DNA of 64,000 nt from a virus. A program made the translations under genes and the position numbers. The stretch spans positions 1 to 64,000 of the IMG/VR virus record IMGVR_UViG_3300032236_001100; one strand, written 5' to 3'. The notes under the pieces were generated by a model. The model had not been told where the DNA came from, ran no database searches, and worked only from the letters and a program-made list of their open reading frames with translations. Below are positions 13,917 through 20,950 of this stretch, in pieces; the stretch's first letter is position 1, and every line of letters starts with the position of its first letter.

Positions 13917-13944
13917 GCCCGGCAGGTCTGACCACCTGCCGGGC
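13917..13944. terminator. Strong GC hairpin without T-run
   Basis: GCCCGGCAGGT and ACCTGCCGGGC form a perfect 11-bp stem around CTGACC. No poly-T follows, so it may be an RNA-stability or processing hairpin rather than a true terminator. It lies between the genes ending at 13904 and starting at 13993. Confidence 0.55.
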
Positions 13945-13992
13945 GGCACAACCCCAGGCTACGAGCCTGAAACCGAGAGGAGAGATGTGCAG

Positions 13993-14283
13993 ATGTATTC
14001 TACACCCTCAGATAAACCAAGTCAACGAGCAGGAAGCCATGACGTGAAGTGTAATGACCCGTATTGCCCTGAATGCCGGTCCCTGGCGGTATCGAACCTG
14101 ATCGACCGGATCGCCAACCTGATGTTGACCGACGAAGAAGCCGAAGAATTCTGGAAAGCTGGGCTCAACGCCATTACGCAAACCAGGGTCAAGGCACCGG
14201 CTGTCCTTGGCACCCAGGCCAAAGCGCAACCCAAGGCACCCAGACCCTGGTTCAAAGACAATCCCATGTGGCGTAACGGTTAA
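13993..14283 (+). CDS. Small protein with putative zinc knuckle (96 aa)
   Basis: Last gene of the rightward block. ATG 13993 lies 8 bases after AGGAGAG; an in-frame GTG at 13987 is the alternative. Residues about 18-26 read 'CNDPYCPEC', a candidate metal knuckle. A helical segment ('NLIDRIANLMLTDEEAEEFWKAGLNAI') and an Ala/Pro/Lys-rich C-terminus follow. Its 3' end overlaps the convergent gene at 14280 by four bases. Confidence 0.65.
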   Translation: MYSTPSDKPSQRAGSHDVKCNDPYCPECRSLAVSNLIDRIANLMLTDEEAEEFWKAGLNAITQTRVKAPAVLGTQAKAQPKAPRPWFKDNPMWRNG

Positions 14284-14735
14284 TGCGAGCTGAATTCAGC
14301 CGAGACGACGTTGCCGTCTTTGCCCAGTGTTAGCCTCGCCTGTTTGTCGCCCGAAAATTCCTGGCTCTCGCCAATGATCCGGTAATCCATGTCGATCAGC
14401 ACCTGGATCGCATCGTGGTAGCTCAGGCCCTGGAGCCAGTAACCAGGCTCAACAGGCTGGGCAGCATTCGAGATGCTCTGGCGAGCTTCCTCGATGATCT
14501 TCTCGGCTTGATCTTGAAGCGAACCGTCTTCGTCCTGCTCTTCGCTTTCCTGTGGTTGCAGCGACTCGTGCAGCAGGCAAGCCATCAACACAGGTGGATC
14601 AAATACATTCGTTCGCCAGACAACAACTTGCTCGCCATCATGGTCCGCGCAGTAGGCTCGGGTTCCATCATCGTTGGTGATAACAAAGATTCGCCTGCCG
14701 TCCGTCAGATCAAAATAATCGACACTATTGGGCAT
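14280..14735 (-). CDS. Hypothetical acidic protein (151 aa)
   Basis: ATG at 14735 is chosen because the longer frame from 14765 would start inside a terminator hairpin. The protein starts with beta strands ('VDYFDLTDGRRIFVITNDDGTRAYCADHDGEQVVVWR'). A long acidic, Gln/Glu-rich helical stretch follows around residues 60-95, then a C-terminal 'YWLQGLSYHDAIQVLIDMDYRIIG'. No family recognised. It ends the leftward block that began near 19 kb. Confidence 0.68.
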   Translation of the reverse strand: MPNSVDYFDLTDGRRIFVITNDDGTRAYCADHDGEQVVVWRTNVFDPPVLMACLLHESLQPQESEEQDEDGSLQDQAEKIIEEARQSISNAAQPVEPGYWLQGLSYHDAIQVLIDMDYRIIGESQEFSGDKQARLTLGKDGNVVSAEFSSH

Positions 14736-14746
14736 GAGCTTGGGTC

Positions 14747-14775
14747 CAAAAAAAAGAAGGCCCATCCTTGGGCCT
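14747..14775 (-). terminator. Rho-independent terminator (leftward)
   Basis: On the minus strand AGGCCCA-AGGA-TGGGCCT is followed by TC and at least nine T residues. It lies just downstream of the gene 14787-14990. Confidence 0.85.
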
Positions 14776-14786
14776 GAGAGGGCATA

Positions 14787-14990
14787 TCAGGCAGTAGGTT
14801 CGGCAGGTGGCGCGACAGCCGCCGAGAGCTGGCTCACAATCGAGTCGATTGCGGCAATCTCGTCAGCCGTGGGCTCAACTCCCACCTTGGACTGCAACTC
14901 GGTGTTCTTCGCTCGCAGATCGCTAATCAAAGCGATAGCGGCACTGACCACGGTTGCCAACTGAGCTTCTTTTTCAGAAAGAACAGACAT
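14787..14990 (-). CDS. Small coiled-coil protein (67 aa)
   Basis: The ATG at 14990 follows AAGGAGTTCTCG. The sequence is helical throughout ('EKEAQLATVVSAAIALISDLRAKNTELQSKV') with an Ala/Pro-rich tail. Short proteins like this occur near phage structural genes. A role as virion decoration or scaffold is only a guess. It stops just before a strong terminator. Confidence 0.7.
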   Translation of the reverse strand: MSVLSEKEAQLATVVSAAIALISDLRAKNTELQSKVGVEPTADEIAAIDSIVSQLSAAVAPPAEPTA

Positions 14991-15005
14991 CGAGAACTCC
15001 TTCGG

Positions 15006-15236
15006 TTACTTGCAGCAACCCTTGATATCAGCGAACAGACGGCCCTTACCCTTGCCACTTCGGCAACATGGGCCAGCCGCCACAGGCTTACCTGCGGTAC
15101 AAGCCACAACAGGCTGACAGGCCGGTGCATTAACGACGACCACATGAACCGGAGCTACCGGCTTCTCAGGTGCCTTGGCAGCAGAAGCACGGCCACACTG
15201 CGACACGAGAGCCGTACAGACGACGAAAGAAAACAT
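15006..15236 (-). CDS. Small secreted Cys-rich protein (76 aa)
   Basis: ATG 15236 sits five bases after AAGGAG; a GTG at 15242 is less likely. The N-terminus is a signal-peptide-like 'MFSFVVCTALVSQCGRASA'. The mature part has a Val/Pro-rich segment, then repeated 'ACxPVVACTAGKPVAAGPCC' style Cys, ending 'GCCK', so disulfides or metal binding are likely. Similar Cys/Pro secreted peptides occur in planctomycetes (family resemblance only). Confidence 0.68.
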   Translation of the reverse strand: MFSFVVCTALVSQCGRASAAKAPEKPVAPVHVVVVNAPACQPVVACTAGKPVAAGPCCRSGKGKGRLFADIKGCCK

Positions 15237-15305
15237 AAGCACTCCTTCAAGTGAAAAGATACCGCTGAAGCTCCGCCTTCAGCGGCACGAAAGTATCGAC
15301 CAATA

Positions 15306-15692
15306 TTACTTGGCCACGATGTATTGGCGAATGAAGTTGTAGAACGCCGGTGCATACTTCCTGAGTGTGGCCACAATGCGAACAATGATGATCACATCAG
15401 TGATCGGATCGCCCACAACATGGTCGGCCAGCTTCAGTTCGTCTTCAGTGAACGGGACAGCCGCATCCACTTCAGACTCATGAATCACAACCGGAGCCAC
15501 GGCAAACTCGGTCGTATCATCGTCAAGCGAAGCACCGGCAACAGCCGGTGCAGGCTCGCCCAGAATCCTGCCGAATAGGAAGCCCTGAACGTGATACTCG
15601 GCCTTGGCCTTGGTGGGAACATCGCCCTTGATCAAGTCGTTCAAGGCCGAGAAGTCAAGACTATCGGGGTATTTGTCGGAACGGTAAGACAC
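15306..15692 (-). CDS. Hypothetical protein (128 aa)
   Basis: GTG 15692 lies behind AGGAGTTAGC. The first 55 residues are polar, the middle is acidic, and the last 40 ('GDPITDVIIIVRIVATLRKYAPAFYNFIRQYIVAK') form a long amphipathic or membrane-associated helix with basic residues. Such a tail can bind membranes. Its placement beside exported proteins fits a surface-related role, but no family is recognised. Confidence 0.68.
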   Translation of the reverse strand: MSYRSDKYPDSLDFSALNDLIKGDVPTKAKAEYHVQGFLFGRILGEPAPAVAGASLDDDTTEFAVAPVVIHESEVDAAVPFTEDELKLADHVVGDPITDVIIIVRIVATLRKYAPAFYNFIRQYIVAK

Positions 15693-15703
15693 GCTAACTC
15701 CTA

Positions 15704-16609
15704 TCAGAAAAGAGGAAAGTTGAAATTGTCTGCTGGTGCCGGAAGGCCAACAGCATGAGCAAATGCAAATGTGTCGCCTTGACCGGCCATCCGGTCAAAC
15801 ACCTCGGCGTCAACAAAAAACATGTTGTCAGGGATGTTGAACTGGCCTTTGGGCGAGCCCTGAAGATACGTGTTCCACGAGTTGCAGATTAGCACGCCAG
15901 GCCGTTTAGGATCATCACAAACGCCAAGCACGGCCATCTGGTGCCCCCATCGGCCACTTGGGGTAGAGAAGCCATCCTTATCCCGCTTGTATGTAAACCC
16001 TTGATTCGAGGCGACGGAAATCGGATACCCAGAAGCTAAGGCATCCCTGGCCTCGGTATAACCACCGATCTTTGTGAACGCCTTGACCGGGTATTGCTTG
16101 ATCGTCGTCTCCAGGTCGTCGGGAACCCCGTGACGGCCCCAGTCCTTGGAAATCGGGATCGAATACTGCGAGAGATCGTAATTGCCATACTTGCCACGCT
16201 GAATGTTGCCCCATTCAGTCAGCCACTGCGCAGCCCAGGCTCCTACGCTTCCATCGCCCCACAGCCTGCCACCACCGACCTCCACGCGAGAGCCACCGTA
16301 GATCGGCTCAGTAGCCGACTCGGCATCCCAGCGAATATTTTCATTGCCCATGATAATCTGAACGCCGATCAGGCAGTCCATCGCAGCCGCCGCACCCTGG
16401 CTGACGCATGTCCCAGCCTTGCCTTGATCGCGCACGGGGAACGGCTTGCCGGTGGCTTTCTCCAGGCACTGGTAAAGTAAAACCGTCTTACCTTTGCCGT
16501 AGTCCTTCAGCCAGGTCACATCGGCCATGCTCGGAATCGGCTGGGCAGCAGCGATTCGCTCCGACTCATCGGGCATCGGCACCCAGCCGAAAAACTGATC
16601 AACGCTCAT
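15704..16609 (-). CDS. Papain-like (C1-type) cysteine peptidase
   Basis: Predicted protease. 'VRDQGKAGTCVSQGAAAAMDCL' gives the oxyanion Gln62 and nucleophile Cys68. 'GRWGHQMAVLGV' supplies His223 and 'LICNSWNTY' supplies Asn243, the full C1 order. The chain from ATG 16609 is 301 aa with a short N-terminal extension and no propeptide or obvious signal peptide. The start overlaps the stop of the upstream gene (ATGA), so it is made together with the secreted Pro-rich protein. The target is unknown: host surface proteins, virion maturation and lysis are all possible. C1 peptidases are uncommon in phages. Confidence 0.85.
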   Translation of the reverse strand: MSVDQFFGWVPMPDESERIAAAQPIPSMADVTWLKDYGKGKTVLLYQCLEKATGKPFPVRDQGKAGTCVSQGAAAAMDCLIGVQIIMGNENIRWDAESATEPIYGGSRVEVGGGRLWGDGSVGAWAAQWLTEWGNIQRGKYGNYDLSQYSIPISKDWGRHGVPDDLETTIKQYPVKAFTKIGGYTEARDALASGYPISVASNQGFTYKRDKDGFSTPSGRWGHQMAVLGVCDDPKRPGVLICNSWNTYLQGSPKGQFNIPDNMFFVDAEVFDRMAGQGDTFAFAHAVGLPAPADNFNFPLF

Positions 16610-17355
16610 GGATGGATTCCCTCCGCGAGTTCCAGCCACCACTCCCCAAAGATTTTCGGGTCTTGGTTCGCCTTGGTCTTCCACAGCTCGGAGATCCGAG
16701 GCTGGATGGCATTCATCACGTTCTTGGCGAACTTGTCCCAGTCAGGGATCTGATGGAGCGCAGCGGCATGCGCATCCATGAATTCCTTGACCGATCCGTA
16801 CTGGCCTGCCACGCCATTGTCGCCCAACGCTTTCAAGCACTCGCCCAAAGCCATGCGCTGGTCAGTGGTCAGGTTGTTATCCAGAACAGCCTGGGCAGCG
16901 ATCTCACGGAACCCCCACTTGGATGGAGCCGGTGGAACAACCGGCGTAGGAGGCGTTGGCGTAGGGGCAGGATTGGGGTTCGGTGCCGGTGGGTTCGGGT
17001 TCGGTGCCGGTGGAGGAGTCGGTGGAACCGGGAACGCATCCTCACGCACCGCCACGAGCTTCATGGCGCGACTGAGCTTGGTCCCAGCCACAATCCATGC
17101 CGTCACACGATACTGGCCAGGAGGGGCAGTCCAGACCGCTTCAGACCCGGTCGCATTGAGTTCCTGCACATCCACGGCAAACGCCGGGTTTGTCAGGCTG
17201 ATAATCTCCCACTCCGTATCGGTTGCCTCCATGCCAGACACGCTGGACCGGATCAGCCGGTAAGGCGGCGAGGCCGACGCCCCCTCGATGGTGGCATCTG
17301 CCAGGGCAGCAACGGATAGGAAAAGGCCAAAGGTCAGGCCCAGGAAACGACCCAT
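16606..17355 (-). CDS. Secreted protein with Pro-rich linker (249 aa)
   Basis: Signal peptide 'MGRFLGLTFGLFLSVAALADA' (cleavage near residue 21). An Ig/PKD-like strand domain (about 25-105, including 'GQYRVTAWIVAG') follows, then a linker of Pro-Asn-Pro and Pro-Thr-Pro repeats (about 108-145). A helical C-terminal domain starts at 'WGFREIAAQAVL' and contains 'LGECLKALGDNG'. This layout matches planctomycete exported proteins. It is coupled to the peptidase gene by ATGA, so the C-terminal domain may be its partner or substrate (inference). Confidence 0.75.
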   Translation of the reverse strand: MGRFLGLTFGLFLSVAALADATIEGASASPPYRLIRSSVSGMEATDTEWEIISLTNPAFAVDVQELNATGSEAVWTAPPGQYRVTAWIVAGTKLSRAMKLVAVREDAFPVPPTPPPAPNPNPPAPNPNPAPTPTPPTPVVPPAPSKWGFREIAAQAVLDNNLTTDQRMALGECLKALGDNGVAGQYGSVKEFMDAHAAALHQIPDWDKFAKNVMNAIQPRISELWKTKANQDPKIFGEWWLELAEGIHP

Positions 17356-17705
17356 GTGAGCTGGTCCCCGTTAAGGTATTCGTCGGTCACGTCGAAACAG
17401 CCGGTTTCTGTATCAAGGAGCAGGCCCCGCAGAGCATGAAGATCCTTGCTGCTCATGTCGAACAGATACTTCATGGCATCGACCATGATGCGAGTCTTTG
17501 TCTTCTGGGCAGCAACACTGGCAAAGACCTGGCCCATCACGTAGTAGTAGGGGCCATTGTTAGAGCGAGAAGCAAACTCTTTGGCGACCTTGCGAGCCTC
17601 AAAGGCATCAAGCGGAATCACGAAGCAATGAGGTTCCGGCTTGCGGTGTTCCGCTGGCATGCAGGCGTTCAAGCAATTCCGCATCGTCAGGTCGAGCGCA
17701 CTCAT
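17334..17705 (-). CDS. Hypothetical protein (123 aa)
   Basis: ATG 17705 overlaps the upstream stop (ATGA), and the 3' end overlaps the next gene by 22 bases. Mixed alpha/beta, with 'PHCFVIPLDAFEARKVAKEFASRSNNGPYYYVMGQV' and 'LRGLLLDTETGCFDVTDEYL'. No signal peptide. No family is recognised, but tight overlaps on both sides tie it to the exported-protein operon. Confidence 0.7.
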   Translation of the reverse strand: MSALDLTMRNCLNACMPAEHRKPEPHCFVIPLDAFEARKVAKEFASRSNNGPYYYVMGQVFASVAAQKTKTRIMVDAMKYLFDMSSKDLHALRGLLLDTETGCFDVTDEYLNGDQLTWVVSWA

Positions 17706-18178
17706 TGGCCTTGCTCCACAGCGTAACCTAGTTCGGCCATCTTCACGCTTACATCAAATGCAGTACCGTCCTGCTGCCTCACATAAACACGCCCGACATA
17801 TCGAGCAAACGTCATGTCGCCGGTCGTTTTAACCCAGACTTCTCCACCGGCCAGCAGGTCGGTGAAAGCCTGGGTGGCCTTGGCGGCAAGATCTTTATTG
17901 GGGCCGTGAAGCTCGGGTGAATTGAATCCTTCCAGGCGAATCCAGGTTTCCACGCTCACGCCAGCTTCGAGGTCCAAACGAAAGAGAGCCGTGTCGCCAT
18001 CATGTACGCGAACTACCGTGGCCCGGTGAGCCGGGTGCAGGTCGAACACGGGCATGGGGCGAATCACGGGCGGTGCCGCAGCTTGTATCGGAACAATGTC
18101 GCGAGCAAAGATAATCGCCCCGTTGGGGGTAGGGTCTTGACCGGCGAGCAGTAAAAAGAATGCAAGGAAGTTAATCAT
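17702..18178 (-). CDS. Exported staphylococcal-nuclease-like protein (158 aa)
   Basis: Predicted Ca-dependent nuclease of the SNase fold. After an N-terminal hydrophobic leader ('INFLAFFLLLAG') the domain runs from about 52 to 156: 'VVRVHDGDTALFRLDLEAG' (acidic D60/D62), 'RLEGFNSPEL' (R81 and E89, counterparts of catalytic Arg/Glu), and 'FARYVGRVYV' with a second Arg. 'MAELGYA' near the C-terminus is also typical. Export suggests degradation of extracellular DNA or of rival phage DNA at the envelope; this is inference. Confidence 0.88.
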   Translation of the reverse strand: MINFLAFFLLLAGQDPTPNGAIIFARDIVPIQAAAPPVIRPMPVFDLHPAHRATVVRVHDGDTALFRLDLEAGVSVETWIRLEGFNSPELHGPNKDLAAKATQAFTDLLAGGEVWVKTTGDMTFARYVGRVYVRQQDGTAFDVSVKMAELGYAVEQGQ

Positions 18179-18347
18179 GAAGCTCTCTCAGCAGTATTTC
18201 TTCGTCCCTGAGATGCGTTTCTGATTGACTTCGCTGCCCCGTCATCCAGACCGACACTGAGCAGATTAGCATCAACACCAGCCAGACGACCGGCATCATG
18301 ATGGCGATCAAAATCAAATAGAGAATAAACTTGATGGAATCTACCAT
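18171..18347 (-). CDS. Small single-span membrane protein (58 aa)
   Basis: A hydrophobic span 'FILYLILIAIMMPVVWLVLMLICSVSVWM' (about residues 7-35) is followed by a charged tail. The longer open frame to 18749 is a shadow of the gene at 18418. The ATG at 18347 overlaps the stop of the 27-residue frame upstream, and its own stop overlaps the nuclease start by 8 bases. Possible holin-like or envelope role, unproven. Confidence 0.6.
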   Translation of the reverse strand: MVDSIKFILYLILIAIMMPVVWLVLMLICSVSVWMTGQRSQSETHLRDEEILLRELHD

Positions 18348-18424
18348 TGAGATCGGTCTTTGATTCGTGCGTCTATCGACCAGGCGAGGCAATACACCGC
18401 AAAAACAATCAAGACATCTAACAT
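18341..18424 (-). CDS. 27-residue membrane micropeptide
   Basis: A short frame that exactly bridges its neighbours: its ATG overlaps the TGTTAG end of the gene at 18418, and its TAG overlaps the next ATG (ATGGTAG). The product is MLDVLIVFAVYCLAWSIDAR plus a basic tail, a single hydrophobic helix. The double overlap is the main evidence; no ribosome site is obvious. Confidence 0.5.
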   Translation of the reverse strand: MLDVLIVFAVYCLAWSIDARIKDRSQW

Positions 18425-18819
18425 GCCGCCTCGCGGTTAATCCGCTCAACCAGATCCTCGTCGGTCTTACCAGCGACCTTGGCAACCAGACGGCCTGGGC
18501 GTTTCGCGTTGGGAGCGTAGATCGCACCCTTGTGCTGTTTGGCATATCGCTTGGGAGTCCGCATGCAAGACGCGCACACGCTGATCTGGGTATCGGCATC
18601 AAACAGCGGATCGTCTCCACTGCCCTCGGCCTTCTGGCCCCCGCAAATCTTGCAGGATCGAGCGATCTTGGGTAGCCCCTGGTTACTGCCTGGCACCGGC
18701 GACTTCGTGTGTCGCTCCCTTTCAGGAGTCCACGCTGGGTCCACACCAAAGTACGCGAACGATGTCCGTGGCCTTCGCATGCAGTCCTTGAGTCGATCTA
18801 TGTCAGACAGTCTCGACAT
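18418..18819 (-). CDS. Putative zinc-ribbon protein (133 aa)
   Basis: ATG 18819 is used, since the upstream part of the frame overlaps the HTH gene. A 'CKICGG' pair and a 'CASCMR' pair about 25 residues later form a four-Cys ribbon. A basic C-terminus with 'KRPGRLVAKVAGKTDEDLVERI' follows. This would fit nucleic-acid or protein binding. It may be an HNH-like remnant, but no HNH histidines are seen. Confidence 0.65.
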   Translation of the reverse strand: MSRLSDIDRLKDCMRRPRTSFAYFGVDPAWTPERERHTKSPVPGSNQGLPKIARSCKICGGQKAEGSGDDPLFDADTQISVCASCMRTPKRYAKQHKGAIYAPNAKRPGRLVAKVAGKTDEDLVERINREAAC

Positions 18820-19075
18820 GCTTGGACTCCTTGATGATCTCGCGGAACATGGAGAACTTGCGGCATACCGTTCCAGGGTGAAGACCAAGGGCTATCGCCA
18901 CCTTCTGGTAGCTCCAGCCCTGCCTCCAGAGAATCGCTATCGCCTCATGCCTAGCGAATCGTTTCTCGGTTGCGCTGGTGATCTTACATGGGACATGAGA
19001 CGGAATGGAACTCAGTCCAGTCGCCTCGATGTCCCACAGCCCATCGTCACCATGAACCCGCTTGCCTGTGATCAC
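18803..19075 (-). CDS. HTH protein (90 aa), likely regulator of the 14-19 kb operon
   Basis: The C-terminal half holds a homeodomain/transposase-type HTH: 'RHEAIAILWRQGWSYQKVAIALGLHPGTVCRKFSMF' (about residues 42-78). The recognition helix would be 'HPGTVCRKF'. It is read from GTG 19075, directly downstream of a promoter at 19111-19139, and is the first gene of the leftward exported-protein block, so it may control that block. A degraded transposase fragment is the alternative, though the frame is intact. Confidence 0.65.
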   Translation of the reverse strand: MITGKRVHGDDGLWDIEATGLSSIPSHVPCKITSATEKRFARHEAIAILWRQGWSYQKVAIALGLHPGTVCRKFSMFREIIKESKHVETV

Positions 19076-19110
19076 AAGGTGCCCTTGTAATAAACAAGTG
19101 TAACCAATAT

Positions 19111-19139
19111 ATCATAACGCAAAACAGGCTCAAACGCAA
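19111..19139 (-). promoter_or_regulatory. Leftward promoter TTGCGT-17-TATGAT
   Basis: Minus strand -35 TTGCGT (19134-19139), 17-bp spacer, -10 TATGAT (19111-19116), 36 bp before the GTG at 19075. Confidence 0.6.
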
Positions 19140-19142
19140 TCC

Positions 19143-19319
19143 CTACCAAGCATCCACAAGCCGCACGGCTGCATGGCAAATGGACTTTCTGGCGATAACA
19201 CACATGCGGCAAACCCAAAAGCACAGGGAATGAAGCTCAAAGAAAACAAACTCTCCAAGCAGCAGTGGGGCAATAAAAATCGCCACGGCCACAATCAGAA
19301 GCATGTCCTTGATTCTCAT
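19143..19319 (-). CDS. Small membrane protein coupled to dUTPase (58 aa)
   Basis: ATG 19319 overlaps the dUTPase stop codon (AAATGA), and the frame stays open for 58 codons to TAG at 19143. The product begins MRIKDMLLIVAVAIFIAPLL, one transmembrane helix, followed by a Cys/Phe-rich stretch and a basic tail. It lies directly upstream of the promoter for the 19075 gene. Function unknown. Confidence 0.55.
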   Translation of the reverse strand: MRIKDMLLIVAVAIFIAPLLLGEFVFFELHSLCFWVCRMCVIARKSICHAAVRLVDAW

Positions 19320-19738
19320 TTGCCGCTGCTCCCAAACCCTTTGTCTCCGCGCGGAGACTCGTCCAGTTCTTCGGCTTCCATGATGACTACGTCGATGACC
19401 CTGGTCATGATGCCCTGCGCGATCTTGTCGCCAACATTCACCACGTAGGCTGACTTGCTGGTGTTTGCCAATATCACCTTAATCTCACCCCTGTAGCCAG
19501 GATCGACCACGCCTCCACGTACATCCAAGCCTCCGACAGCCATGCCAGATCGTGTCTTGAGAACAAGGCCATAGTTCTCGGGAGTTTGAATCGCAATACC
19601 CGTCTTGATCGGCGTGACATCGCCTGGACTCAAGACAACGTACTGATTGGAGTAAATGTCGATTCCCAAGTCATCGCTGTTCGCCTTGGTGGGAGCCTTG
19701 GCATCAGGAGTGAGTTTCCGAAAGTTAAAAGTAAGCAT
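19316..19738 (-). CDS. dut: dUTP diphosphatase (trimeric dUTPase)
   Basis: Hydrolyses dUTP to dUMP and PPi, keeping uracil out of phage DNA and feeding ThyX. All five trimeric dUTPase motifs are present: DDLGIDIYS (22-30), RSGM (63-66), GVVDPGYRGEI (76-86), GDKIAQGIM (about 103-111) and RGDKGFGSSG (130-139). At 140 aa it has normal family length. It overlaps the dNMP kinase-like gene upstream by 14 bases. One copy of the 16-bp palindrome lies within its last codons, coding the ES-P-R-GD part of motif V. Confidence 0.96.
   Translation of the reverse strand: MLTFNFRKLTPDAKAPTKANSDDLGIDIYSNQYVVLSPGDVTPIKTGIAIQTPENYGLVLKTRSGMAVGGLDVRGGVVDPGYRGEIKVILANTSKSAYVVNVGDKIAQGIMTRVIDVVIMEAEELDESPRGDKGFGSSGK
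19343..19358. repeat. 16-bp palindrome GTCTCCGCGCGGAGAC, copy 2
   Basis: Exact copy inside the 3' end of the dUTPase gene, where it encodes part of the conserved motif V (SPRGD). The site is therefore either selected within coding DNA or partly a by-product of codon choice here. Confidence 0.9.
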
Positions 19739-20366
19739 CTATGTCCTCGGTTTGGATGACGATCTCTTCGATCAGCTTGTGAGACTTGGAGTGAAACTCG
19801 GACAGTGTTGGCGTGTCGTTCAGTAGTATTATATGTGGATTTAGCTCGCCCGTTCTCTGCTCGCTGGAATGCTGGCTGTCCGACAGCGAGAACGACTTCT
19901 CAGCCGGGTCATCCTTCTTGAGCATCCGCTTGACGTGGATCAAGCGGAACACCCAGCCCCGTTCCGCTGCCCACTGCTGGACAATCTCTTGCTCGAACCC
20001 GAACCGGAAATCAGGGATGATGAACCGGGACCGTGGAACCGGGTGATACTTGGCGAGGTAATTGATTTTGATCAGCGTGATCTGGACCCAGGCGGGATTG
20101 AATCCGGCATCTTCCCTGGCTTCCGTACCAAAGATCTGCCAGCCTTTGCGTTTCGACCAGGAATTCTCGTCCAGTTCTTTGGACAGGAACCGCTCGCGGC
20201 CATCCATGTCATCGAAACAGGACTTGAGCGTGTCGCCTAGTCCCAGTGCCGTGAACCCGAAGTGCGTCGAGGCGATCCTGGCGACCTCGTCTTTGCCGGT
20301 CCTCTTGCTTCCCAGGCGTTTGAGTGTGCAGTCATAGGTTGAACCGCACACTCCCAAGATTGTCAC
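19725..20366 (-). CDS. Deoxynucleoside monophosphate kinase-like protein (213 aa)
   Basis: Predicted to phosphorylate dNMPs for phage DNA synthesis. A loop 'GSKRTGKDEVA' (about 19-29) resembles the P-loop of phage dNMP kinases. 'LGLGDTLKSCFDDM' and 'KRKGWQIFGTEARED' match the dNMP-binding regions, and 'RFIIPDFRFGFEQEIV' the later core. GTG 20366 overlaps the upstream TGA (GTGA) and has GGGAGA at fitting distance; the GTG at 20384 is upstream of that site. Confidence 0.75.
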   Translation of the reverse strand: MTILGVCGSTYDCTLKRLGSKRTGKDEVARIASTHFGFTALGLGDTLKSCFDDMDGRERFLSKELDENSWSKRKGWQIFGTEAREDAGFNPAWVQITLIKINYLAKYHPVPRSRFIIPDFRFGFEQEIVQQWAAERGWVFRLIHVKRMLKKDDPAEKSFSLSDSQHSSEQRTGELNPHIILLNDTPTLSEFHSKSHKLIEEIVIQTEDIDAYF

Positions 20367-20950
20367 CAAGGAACTTTCTCCCACTTGTTGTTGGTGAGCC
20401 GGTCAAACATGTTCCACCACATCTCACGAGCCAGGTAGCGGTTCTCGGCGTAGTGCCACAGGTTGTCGGGAAGGTCGAACTCTGTAGCGTAGACCTTGTA
20501 TTTCTTCCACCAGGGTCCGAGTGGCCGTGGCATGAAAGCCGATGCCTCGTGGTACAGCATGGCCTTGTCGGCCTTATGGACAATCTCTGGGATCTCGACA
20601 TGGCATCCGAACTTGCGAGCGATCACGCCCCACAGGTTTTCCTCGGCGGCACGATACTGCCCAAAGATCGGGGTGGCTTTCAGCGGCGATGGTACGTCAC
20701 CCAGGTAGGCTTCAGTGGCATCGTGCATCAGGGCTGTCAGCTTGAACTCATCGGGCACCAGTTTGGCAACCCAGTACGAATGGGCCAGCACCGTGAACGA
20801 GATCCTGCCATGCCCCAGGTAACGCGATGTGCGATTCAACGAGGTAACGATATCCTCGATCTGGATCGTTTCAGGATCAGGATCGAACGGAAACACCGTC
20901 TGGCCGGTGGTCGTCTCGATGAAGGCATCTTCTGCACGGATGGGCTTCAC
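20363..20950 (-). CDS. HD-domain phosphohydrolase (195 aa), likely nucleotidase
   Basis: HD-superfamily metal-dependent hydrolase, related to YfbR-type 5'-deoxynucleotidases. 'LNRTSRYLGHGRISFTVLAHSYWVA' supplies the first His (57), 'LMHDATEAYLGDVPSPL' the HD pair (76-77) with E80 and D85. Its position between the dNMP kinase-like gene and ThyX fits dNTP pool control, possibly dCMP or dUMP turnover. It overlaps ThyX by four bases. Confidence 0.88.
   Translation of the reverse strand: MKPIRAEDAFIETTTGQTVFPFDPDPETIQIEDIVTSLNRTSRYLGHGRISFTVLAHSYWVAKLVPDEFKLTALMHDATEAYLGDVPSPLKATPIFGQYRAAEENLWGVIARKFGCHVEIPEIVHKADKAMLYHEASAFMPRPLGPWWKKYKVYATEFDLPDNLWHYAENRYLAREMWWNMFDRLTNNKWEKVPW

Noticed and set aside
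16408-17319. 303-codon rightward open frame
   Set aside because: It is the mirror of the Pro-rich secreted protein and peptidase genes on the other strand; composition (Arg/Trp-rich, GRRRW runs) is typical of a shadow frame and it lacks a ribosome site.
18171-18749. 192-codon leftward frame
   Set aside because: Its first two thirds overlap the four-Cys protein gene in another frame and look random; only the last 58 codons, from ATG 18347, make a credible membrane protein.
18803-19075. Transposase remnant or insertion sequence
   Set aside because: The HTH resembles transposase N-termini, but no catalytic domain, inverted repeats or target duplication are visible around it.
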